Source: CAWUIO01 sp963922455 (GTDB lineage: Bacteria; Bacteroidota; Bacteroidia; Cytophagales; Microscillaceae). Taken from it: a stretch of 34,984 nt of DNA. Of this stretch, positions 26,116-33,900 are shown piece after piece (the first letter of the stretch is position 1; every line of letters begins with the position of its first letter). Where the stretch lies: assembly GCA_963922455.1 (NCBI GenBank), contig CAWUIO010000069.1:1-34984 (forward strand), in the 5' to 3' direction. The notes beneath the pieces were generated by a model. It did not search any database and had not been told where the DNA came from. It saw nothing but the letters and a program-made list of their open reading frames with translations. The translations under genes were made by a program, and so were the position numbers.

Positions 26116-27003
26116 TTAAAATTTAAGCTGTTCTTGGGCATCCCAAAGCCCCCAGTAGGCGCCTACATCTCCCTCGGCCCCTACTTTCCAGGCTTCATCG
26201 AAGGATGAGAAATAGAATACATCAATATTTTCTTGAGCCGACCACTGCTGCATATTCAGAAAATAGCGCAAGGCATTGATATGAGAGGGTTCGGCTGCAT
26301 CCAGTCCCGTACCTTGGCTAGGCCACCCCGTCTCCGTGATGATTACCTTTTTGCCATGCCCGGCGTGGAGTGCCTGATAATACATTTGCTTCACGTGGAT
26401 GAAGGAATACTCGATATGTGATCCTTCCCAGTAGGGGTAGCAATTGGCCAAAATCACATCGCAGGCTTCGGTGAGCTGGGGGTGCATACTAAACTCGTAA
26501 TACGCATCGACATAGCCTACCGGAATGCCCTCGGGAATGCCCTCTTTGACTCTTTGCATATAGGCAAGCAATTCGTCCACTGGCATTTCATTGCGGTAGA
26601 GTACCTCATTGCCCACCGCGGCAATATCTACTTGACCCTCTTGGGCCAGCTTGATCAAACCCTCTATTTCTTGCTCTATCAAGTCTTTATCGGTACCCAG
26701 CCAGGCCCCTACTAAAGTTTTTAAGCCAAACTCTTTGGCTACTTTGGGGATCAACTCGTTTCCCTCTATGCAAGAAAAAGACCGCACCCATTGGGTATAG
26801 GGAGCAATGATGGCCATGCGTCGCCGAATTTGTTCTTCGGTCAAAATAGAGCCGGGGCCCTGTCCTTCTTCGTAAGCACTGTAACACAATCCGTGAATGC
26901 CCCCTTCCAGCACACTTTGGAATAAGGCTTGTACCTGTTCTGAAGTTTTGTTTTTAAGATCAATTCCTCGGGCTGAGGTATTTAGTATCCGGGCACCTGA
27001 CAT
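26116..27003 (-). CDS. Glycoside hydrolase family 17 beta-1,3-glucanase-like protein
   Basis: 295 aa TIM-barrel enzyme of GH17, which cleaves beta-1,3-glucans such as laminarin. The acid/base Glu is in VGNEVL (Glu133) and the nucleophile in ITETGWPS (Glu224). HGLCYSAYEEGQGP and NCYPYWEG are further family segments. There is no signal peptide, so the enzyme is likely cytoplasmic and would act on imported oligosaccharides. Its minus-strand partner 9 bp downstream is an exported S15 peptidase, an unusual pairing. No SusC/D or other polysaccharide locus genes are adjacent. Confidence 0.85.
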   Translation of the reverse strand: MSGARILNTSARGIDLKNKTSEQVQALFQSVLEGGIHGLCYSAYEEGQGPGSILTEEQIRRRMAIIAPYTQWVRSFSCIEGNELIPKVAKEFGLKTLVGAWLGTDKDLIEQEIEGLIKLAQEGQVDIAAVGNEVLYRNEMPVDELLAYMQRVKEGIPEGIPVGYVDAYYEFSMHPQLTEACDVILANCYPYWEGSHIEYSFIHVKQMYYQALHAGHGKKVIITETGWPSQGTGLDAAEPSHINALRYFLNMQQWSAQENIDVFYFSSFDEAWKVGAEGDVGAYWGLWDAQEQLKF

Positions 27004-27232
27004 ATCCAGTAAGATTTATAATGTTTGTATGAATGACAATACGCACGGAAAGCTAGGGAATAATTCGAATAAAAAAAATTGTAGCCTCGAGGAATAGGGA
27101 ATCTGTAAAGCCCCGACAAATTTCTTAATTTTCCTACGAACTTATGAAAACTTGAAGTATCGCAAATAAAAGTAGAGATTATGCGTTAATTTTAACTCAA
27201 AAGTAAACAGAACCAACCGCTAGGCGCCAAGC

Positions 27233-28228
27233 ATGCAGAACTTATTATCCCGTATTCAACACAAAATTTATAGAAACCTCCCGTATTCTATTCGCTATCG
27301 CCAGGGTAAGGCCAAAAATATTCTTCTTTTTGCCAACCGTCGCGGAGGATCCACCATCATGGCCCACTTGCTCACCGTAGACCCCGGCACCCGCATCATT
27401 GACCAGCCCTTTGATTTATTTCCCTACCCCGGCCGGGAAGAAAAACTGGCTTTGAAACGCTCTTTAATTCCCGATAAACCGGCCAGTCAGTTTATCCATC
27501 TCCATGACCAAGAAATCCCCCAGGTATTGGATTATGTCGATAAGCTTATGAAAGGCTACTATCCGGCCTTTGACCATTACGTGAACGGTAAGCGCACTTT
27601 ATTAAAAATAGTCTATGCTTCTCCTTTGATGGATTTTATGGCGGAGCACTTTCCAGTTCACATAGTCTATTTGAACCGCCATCCCATTCCGCAGGCCTTG
27701 TCGGTGGTACGCAACCAATGGGAAATAACCGCTTACCCCTATCTGCAAACGCCCGAATTTTCCTCTCAATTCCTCAGTGATACGCAGGTTCAGTTTGGTT
27801 TGAAGCTTTTAGAAAGGGGTAGCGAATTGGAAAAGGCCGTTTTGAATTGGTGCCTGGAAAACCACTATCCTCTGCATCACGCCAAGGCCCCTTTTCTGCA
27901 TATTACCTACGAAGAGCTCCTATTAAACCCAGATATCATCGTCAATCTTCTCTCCCGAGAGCTCGAGATCAAGAATAGGCCTAAGATGTTTGAAGTCTTG
28001 GGCAAGCCCTCGGTGAGTTACCAGTTTAGTGAAGGGTCTACCAACCAGGCCATTTTAAAAAAAGATACCCAATATCTGCTCAATGGCTGGCAAAGCAAGG
28101 TCACGGAAGAGCAAAAGGCCCAAGTGCAGCAAATTTTAGATGTATTTGAGTGCTCCGTGTATTCGGCTTATCGGCTTCTACCAGAGAAAGCCTATCTACA
28201 CGCACCTGAGTCGCTAGTTTCGGTTTAG
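27233..28228 (+). CDS. Sulfotransferase family protein
   Basis: 331 aa, cytoplasmic. The PAPS 5'-phosphosulfate loop is ILLFANRRGGSTIMAHLL, and the 3'-phosphate site is IVYLNRHPIPQALSVVRNQW, both characteristic of sulfotransferases. The enzyme moves sulfate from PAPS to a hydroxyl or amine, most likely on a glycan or lipid. The gene is convergent with a GT2 glycosyltransferase, which supports a role in cell-surface polysaccharide decoration. A structured repeat starts 20 bp after its stop. The substrate is not known. The upstream 229 bp hold the divergent promoter region to the GH17 gene; no consensus was identified. Confidence 0.85.
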   Translation: MQNLLSRIQHKIYRNLPYSIRYRQGKAKNILLFANRRGGSTIMAHLLTVDPGTRIIDQPFDLFPYPGREEKLALKRSLIPDKPASQFIHLHDQEIPQVLDYVDKLMKGYYPAFDHYVNGKRTLLKIVYASPLMDFMAEHFPVHIVYLNRHPIPQALSVVRNQWEITAYPYLQTPEFSSQFLSDTQVQFGLKLLERGSELEKAVLNWCLENHYPLHHAKAPFLHITYEELLLNPDIIVNLLSRELEIKNRPKMFEVLGKPSVSYQFSEGSTNQAILKKDTQYLLNGWQSKVTEEQKAQVQQILDVFECSVYSAYRLLPEKAYLHAPESLVSV

Positions 28229-28247
28229 GGCATGATTGCTGCTCTTA

Positions 28248-28379
28248 GGGGCTTCCCCGCGTCTATACACACTTGGGCTAAAAAGGACATTTTGGGCCGC
28301 GCGGGTCGGGCTCTCGCTACTCGCCGGCCATCGCGCGTACCAGCGGCGGGCTCAAACAGGCCGCTCCATCCCTAAGCCA
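28248..28379 (+). repeat. Structured dispersed repeat, copy 9
   Basis: Left end GGGGCTTCCCCGCG with stem CCCCGCG / CGCGGG(T) and variable loop. The second hairpin has CGCCGG / GCGGCG, and the right end is CATCCCTAAGCCA. It lies 20 bp 3' of the sulfotransferase gene. Confidence 0.85.
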
Positions 28380-28405
28380 AAATACCCAGAATTGATCTAC
28401 AACTC

Positions 28406-29278
28406 TTAGGGGATTATTTTCTTTAAGATTCTTTTGGCGTGTTGCTTTATGCCTTGATATGTAAGCCAATCCCGGCTTGTATCAGGATTGAGATGCTTAA
28501 AAAAGGTATCAAACCGGGATTTTAACTCTTTTTCGCGGCTGGGGTATTTTCGTATAAGTTCTTGAGCGTGTTTCTCGTAGATATACTGAAAACTGGCATA
28601 ATGCAGGGCTTTTTTGGATTTGGAAAGCCCTTTGGGGTTGTCTCGGTACTTGCTTAAAGGCTCCATCGTGTAGGCAATTTTACTGAGGGCCGCCATACGA
28701 ATTTTAAGTTCATAGTCTTCATAAATCTCGAGTTGAGGGTCGTAAAGCCCCGTTTGTTTGAGGATAGAAGTATGTACTAATTCGCACCGAAATAAACTAT
28801 TGCGGGGGAACATACGGGCAAAAACCTCCAAGTGCATATTGCCAAAGGCAGGTAATTGATGCCTGTCCCCAGCCCAAATGGAGATAATCTCCTCGGGGTC
28901 TTCGTGAAAACGGTAAAAATTGGAGAAGGCTAGGTCGCAGGCTTCTTTTTGGATAAGTTGCGCTTCTTTTTCAAGTTTGCCCGGCAGGTAGAGATCATCT
29001 CCATCTACATAGGTGATGTATTCTCCTTGCGCACTTTGGATGGCATCAATGCGGGTTTGGGTAACCCCGGTGTTTTTCTCGTGGAAAATGGCCCGTATCT
29101 GGTCTGGATACTGATTTTGGTAGGCTTGGATTAAATCTCGGGACTCATCTTGGGAGCAATCATCTACGATAATGATCTCTTGGGCGGGCAGGGTTTGGGC
29201 CAATACACTCTCGATGGCAAGTTTTAGGTAGTCTATCTGGTTGTAGGAAGTGATGTATACAGATATATTCATGCCCAC
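28406..29278 (-). CDS. Glycosyltransferase family 2 protein
   Basis: 290 aa with a GT-A fold. The N-terminal nucleotide-sugar site is ISVYITSYNQIDYLKLAIES, followed by EIIIVDDCSQDESRD. The metal-binding D-x-D is in YVDGDDLYLPGKLEKE. The acceptor region contains LYDPQLEIYEDYELKIRMA (the ED motif of the catalytic base). The C-terminal part is basic and helical. No transmembrane segment is visible. The enzyme would transfer a sugar to a surface glycan precursor. A second start at 29272 (MNIS) is equally possible. It lies convergent to the sulfotransferase gene. Confidence 0.88.
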   Translation of the reverse strand: MGMNISVYITSYNQIDYLKLAIESVLAQTLPAQEIIIVDDCSQDESRDLIQAYQNQYPDQIRAIFHEKNTGVTQTRIDAIQSAQGEYITYVDGDDLYLPGKLEKEAQLIQKEACDLAFSNFYRFHEDPEEIISIWAGDRHQLPAFGNMHLEVFARMFPRNSLFRCELVHTSILKQTGLYDPQLEIYEDYELKIRMAALSKIAYTMEPLSKYRDNPKGLSKSKKALHYASFQYIYEKHAQELIRKYPSREKELKSRFDTFFKHLNPDTSRDWLTYQGIKQHAKRILKKIIP

Positions 29279-29480
29279 TGCTATTCCTTGAAAGGCTAAT
29301 CTACATAGGTTTTTTGGAATACCAGACTATTATAGGATATAAGTCTCGCTTGCATCTTGCTACATGTTTCCTAAAAATTCTATTGGCTATTCAGTGGCCA
29401 AGTCTTTTTAATTCCGGCATAGCTTGGGGCTTCGCGTCATAGGCGTATAAAATCGCTGGGCTCTCCTCTCTCCTCTCAGA

Positions 29481-29501
29481 TGGCTGAGGGATAGAGCGGC
29501 C
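29481..29501 (-). repeat. Fragment of the structured repeat
   Basis: TGGCTGAGGGATAGAGCGGCC matches the right end of the family (closest to copy 8). The element is cut off at 29501, where the MITE-like element begins within 9 bp. The remaining part is not found on the far side. Confidence 0.65.
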
Positions 29502-29509
29502 AAAAAGAT

Positions 29510-29688
29510 TTAGAAACTGTTTAAATTTAATTGTATAGGCTGCAAAGGGCCATTTTAAAATAGAAATACGGGAACCTGATTTCATCAAATTTATCGCCCA
29601 TAGCGCTGCTATGCGCTGCTTGTTGATCTCATCAGAACCCCAAACTGACCCTTTTCGCCGACAAAAAATAAACACGAACAGTTTCTAA
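29510..29688. repeat. MITE-like element with 12-bp terminal inverted repeats
   Basis: TTAGAAACTGTT (29510-29521) and AACAGTTTCTAA (29677-29688) are perfect inverted ends of a 179-bp non-coding unit. It has GAAATACGGG and TTCGCCGACAAAAAA in common with 20395-20486. It carries an internal extra segment bounded by TCATCA repeats with a CATAGC-GCT-GCTATG hairpin that the other copy lacks. Confidence 0.7.
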
Positions 29689-29880
29689 GTTTTATCTTTT
29701 TTTTGAAGAGACAGCTATTTTTTGACAAAAGGCATTATTTGTCATATACTACCAAATTTCGGTTATTTATTGGTACTCAAAACGATCATCTGTTTAGGGT
29801 TTAGTCTATGAAGGGTGCAATTCAATTTACTAAATCCCAGAGAAAGCTCTAAATTTTCTCCTTAAAAAATTAATAATCAA

Positions 29881-29911
29881 GTGATTATAACAGAATTCGC
29901 GTTATCATAAG
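29881..29911. other. Candidate recombination (att/dif-like) site
   Basis: GTGATTATAAC, a 9-bp spacer and GTTATCATAAG form two 11-bp arms that match in 8 of 11 positions when inverted. Xer/Int-type recombinases use such arms with a 6-9 bp spacer. It lies 63 bp beyond the 3' end of the tyrosine recombinase gene. Inference only. Confidence 0.35.
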
Positions 29912-29973
29912 TGGAGTGCTTGCTATTACACAGAGGTTCTCAGACTTTTTCTAAAATTCCCTTGGGGTTTTGC

Positions 29974-30819
29974 TTACAAATTGTCGAGCGGACTCTTTAT
30001 TTTAGATCTTGATACATCCGTAACAAGGGTGTAACGTTGCGTCGTTTTAATGGATTCGTGCCCTAAGAGTGCTTGTATGTAACGAATATCCGTACCATTT
30101 TCCAGCAGGTGCGTGGCAAAGCTATGCCGAAGGATATGAGGGGTAACGTGCTTCCGGATGCCCGCATTTTTTGCTATATTCTTGACGATATTTTGAACAC
30201 TTTTTGCTGAATACTGCTCTTTGCCTTGCCCTTCAAACAAATAATTTTGGGGTTTGTATTCTTTGAAATAGGCTCTCAAATCTTGGAGTAAACTTTCGGC
30301 CAACATCACACTGCGGTCTTTTTGTCCTTTTGCATTTCGGATATGAATCCGCATGTGCTCAGGATCTATATCCCTTATTTTTAAATTCAGAACCTCTGAA
30401 AGACGCAATCCGGCGCCATAGAGGAGTTTCAGGATACATAGATGTTTGAGGTTGAGGACCGAACCGAGCATTTTTTTGACTTCTCGCTGGCTGATGCATA
30501 TGGGCAAAGTGGATCGCTTACGCTTGGGGTAGAGATAAGTCAGATTTAGTTTTTTATCATGCATCAGGGTGTAGTACTTGCCAATCGTACCCAACATTTG
30601 CTTTTGGTAAGCCGCGCTTATTTTTTCAACTCTGAGCAAATGCGCCATATAATTTTCAATGTTCTGCTCAGAAACTTTCTCGATGTCGTATTTTTCAAAA
30701 GCTTTTAGAAATTTAGCCAAGCAATTCCCATACGTCTTGAGGGTACTATATGCGTACCTTTGTACCGACAGCTTTTGCCTGAATTGTAAGACCTCTTCTT
30801 GGATAACTACATGCGACAT
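29974..30819 (-). CDS. Tyrosine recombinase (XerC/D- or phage-integrase-like)
   Basis: 281 aa. An N-terminal SAM-like core-binding domain (about 1-95) is followed by the catalytic domain. The active site is complete: Arg139 (GAGLRLSE), Lys165, His228 and Arg231 (PHILRHSFATHLL), His254 (LLGHESIKTT) and Tyr263 (QRYT). It is the size of Xer proteins and lacks the extra domain of integron IntI. It is divergent from the TcB-like toxin gene with 176 bp in between. It probably catalyses site-specific recombination of DNA in this locus; a housekeeping Xer role is less likely given its accessory setting. Confidence 0.9.
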   Translation of the reverse strand: MSHVVIQEEVLQFRQKLSVQRYAYSTLKTYGNCLAKFLKAFEKYDIEKVSEQNIENYMAHLLRVEKISAAYQKQMLGTIGKYYTLMHDKKLNLTYLYPKRKRSTLPICISQREVKKMLGSVLNLKHLCILKLLYGAGLRLSEVLNLKIRDIDPEHMRIHIRNAKGQKDRSVMLAESLLQDLRAYFKEYKPQNYLFEGQGKEQYSAKSVQNIVKNIAKNAGIRKHVTPHILRHSFATHLLENGTDIRYIQALLGHESIKTTQRYTLVTDVSRSKIKSPLDNL

Positions 30820-30995
30820 TCGCTTTACCGTTTTTTATGTAAGCAAAAATTAAGGCTAAAATCCCTTAAAACCAAATCAAGGGCGACTTTATGAGCAAAA
30901 TACCTAATCGGATAAACGAAACTTCTAAAGATAAAATAAAAAAATGTTGTATATTAGGGCGTTAGCTACAAGGCAGACGTAAGAGTAACACCATC
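30820..30995. promoter_or_regulatory. Divergent promoter region of recombinase and toxin
   Basis: AT-rich. TTGTATATTAG (30947-30957) and GTTAGCTACAA (30961-30971) form an imperfect palindrome (7 of 11) about 25 bp upstream of the toxin ATG. TATATTAG within it is one mismatch from the Bacteroidota -7 box, but no TTG is found at the right distance. It may be an operator for the toxin gene. Confidence 0.35.
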
Positions 30996-33900
30996 ATGGA
31001 AGAATTCTTAGAAATGAATCAAAGCAATAAAAATATACCCAAAGAGCAGGAAAATCCCAGCGCCATCAACTCCCTCACCCAAGAGCGAGCTACTGAATCC
31101 AACGCCATTCAGGTTCCTGAAATCTCCCTACCGAAAGGAGGAGGAGCACTCAAAGGCATTGATGAAAAGTTTGAAGTCAATGCTGCAAATGGTACTGCCG
31201 GATTTTCTATTCCCCTTCCTGTTACTCCTGGTCGAAATGGTTTCTCTCCTTCACTTGCCTTATCGTATAATTCTGGAGGCGGTAATAGCCCTTATGGTTT
31301 AGGTTGGTCAGTAGGCTATCCAATGATTCAACGCAAAACCGATAAGCGATTACCGAGGTATCGGGACGGTGTAGACGAAGATATTTTCATGTTTTCTGGT
31401 GCAGAAGATTTAGTGCCATTCTTAAAAGAGGATGGTACTGGAAATTTTCAACCGGTAGAAGAAGTAAATAATGGCTATACGGTAAAAAGATACCGGCCTC
31501 GGATAGAAGGTGGCTTTGCTCGAATCGAAAAAATTCATCACGTCAATCACGGAACCTATTGGAAAGTAACCACCAGAGAAAATATCGCTACCATTTTCGG
31601 AAGGAGTGCGAATGCCAGAATCGCCAACCCCGAAGATGAAACGCAAATTTTCCAATGGATGCCTGAATTCAGCTATGACGATAAAGGCAATTGGATAAAA
31701 TATGAATACAAAAAAGAGGATTTAGTAAATGTCCCCAATGAGGTTTACGAGAAAAATCGAATCAATGGCATTGCTCCTTTTACCAATGTTTATTTAAAGC
31801 GTATTAAATACGGTAATAGAACCGCCTACTATGCCGATCCATCAAAACCTTACGACCCTCAAGCTCCTGCCGAAGAGGAACATTTCTTTGAATTGGTCAT
31901 GGATTATGGAGAGCATGATGAATTAACTCCGACTCCCCAAGATAATGGTCAATGGGATTATCGTGCTGATGCTTTTTCCTCTTATCGTGCTGGCTTTGAG
32001 ATTAGAACTAACCGCTTATGTAAGCGGATATTGATGTTCCACCATTTCAAAGATGAAAAACAGTTTGTAGGTACACCGGAAGAAGAAGACTTTGGTGAGA
32101 ACTATTTGGTTCGCTCCTTGGATTTGGAATATGAGCCTTCTTCCATCAACGATTCTGGACAATCGGAAACGACGTATCTGAAATCCATTACTCAAAATGG
32201 CTATATCCGAAAGCCTGATGGTACTTATTCTAAAAAGTCGCTCCCACCCATGGAGTTCACCTATGAAAAACTTAACTGGAATAAGGATATAAAAACCGTC
32301 AGCCCCGAAAACGTGGTAAACACTCCCGTCGGACTAACTAATAATTATCAATGGGTAGACTTATACGGGGAAGGCATTTCAGGCATTCTAACCGAACAGG
32401 GAGTAGGGTGGTTTTATAAAAGCAACTTAGGCGATGTAGATGAAGTTGGTGATGTTGCTTTTACAGTGGCCAAAAAAGTAATCCCCAAACCATCCTTTAC
32501 TGGCCTGTCTAATGGCGTACTTTCCATTCAGGACTTAGCTGCCAATGGAGAAAAACAAGTGGTGGTTAATAGCGGCCCGGTAAAAGGCTATTTTGAATTG
32601 ACCCATGATAACGATTGGAAGCCATTCCGACCGTTTGAGCAAATTGCCAATATAGACCAACAAGACCCGAATACTCGACTAATTGACTTAAACGGAGATG
32701 GGCAGCCTGAATTGGTCGTAACCGAGGAAAATGTATTTGTATGGTATGCCGCCGATGGGAAACGAGGTCATTTACCTGCTGAACGCACCCTCAAAACATT
32801 CGATGAAGAGCAAGGTCCGGCGATTGTATTCGCCGATCAGGAACAAACTATTTTTCTGGCAGATATGTCGGGGGATGGTTTGACTGACATTGCTCGTATT
32901 CGCAATGGAGAAATCTGTTATTGGGCAAATAAGGGCTACGGAAAATTTAGTGCAAAAGTAAGCATGGGTAATGCGCCTTTGTTTGATCATCCTGATTTAT
33001 TCAATCCTCAATATCTACACCTTGCCGATGTAAGTGGGACAGGCGCAACCGATGTTATTTATTTAGGCAAAAGCAAATTCAAAGCCTTCATTAATCTAAG
33101 TGGCAATGCCTGGAGTGATGCCCATGAAATCGATCCGTTTTTCCCAATTGATAGCAACAGCCGACTTTCCGTGGTTGATTTATTGGGGACGGGTACTTCT
33201 TGCATCGTATGGTCGTCAGACTTACCTGCTTATACGAATGCGGCCATGCGCTACATTGACTTAATGGACAGTAAAAAACCGCACGTCCTGACCCATTACA
33301 AAAACAACTTGGGAAAGGAAACTTCCATCCAATACAAAAGCTCTACCCATTATTACATAAAGGACAAACTAGCGGGAAAGCCCTGGATTACCAAATTGCC
33401 CTTTCCTGTGCAGGTCGTCAGCAAGATGGTGGTAGAAGAAAAAATAACGGATGTCCGGTTCAGCAGCGAATACCGTTACCACCATGGCTATTATGACCAC
33501 TCTGAACGGGAATTTAGGGGCTTTGGCATGGTGGAGCAAATAGATTCAGAACATTATGCGGAATGGAGCCGAAATAATGCGACCAACCAATTGGAAGCAT
33601 CTAAGGAGTTATATCAAAAACCCGTATTGACCAAAACCTGGTTTCACACCGGGGCTTTTTTGGATAGGGAAAGAATCCTTAGCCATTTTAAGGAGGAATA
33701 TTGGTATGAAGCATACAATAGGCGGTTTCCTGCTTCCCCTCTTAGCATCACAGAACCCGAATTGCCCGATGCACAGCTTTCGGATGATGTAAAAGCACTG
33801 ATGGGGGACGAATACAGAGAGGCACTACGAGCCTGCAAAGGCATGATGCTCCGCCAGGAAGTATTTGCCTTAGATGCTCCTGAAAATCCAACCTATGCGG

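Larger units (their letters stand above)
29279..29973. other. Gene-poor region between GT2 and the recombinase
   Basis: A 695-bp stretch with a fragment of the structured repeat (29481-29501), a MITE-like element (29510-29688) and an 11-9-11 imperfect inverted repeat (29881-29911). TGACAAA and TTTGTCA make a small hairpin near 29722-29744. No gene is supported. Confidence 0.55.

Noticed and set aside
3036..28379. Integron attC sites as an explanation of the hairpin repeats next to genes
   Set aside because: No GTTRRRY/RYYYAAC core pair, a long asymmetric right half, and genes of both strands with ordinary spacing; the recombinase also lacks the IntI extra domain.
3036..29501. CRISPR array
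   Set aside because: The repeats are kilobases apart, lie on both strands and have no spacer-repeat periodicity; no cas genes.
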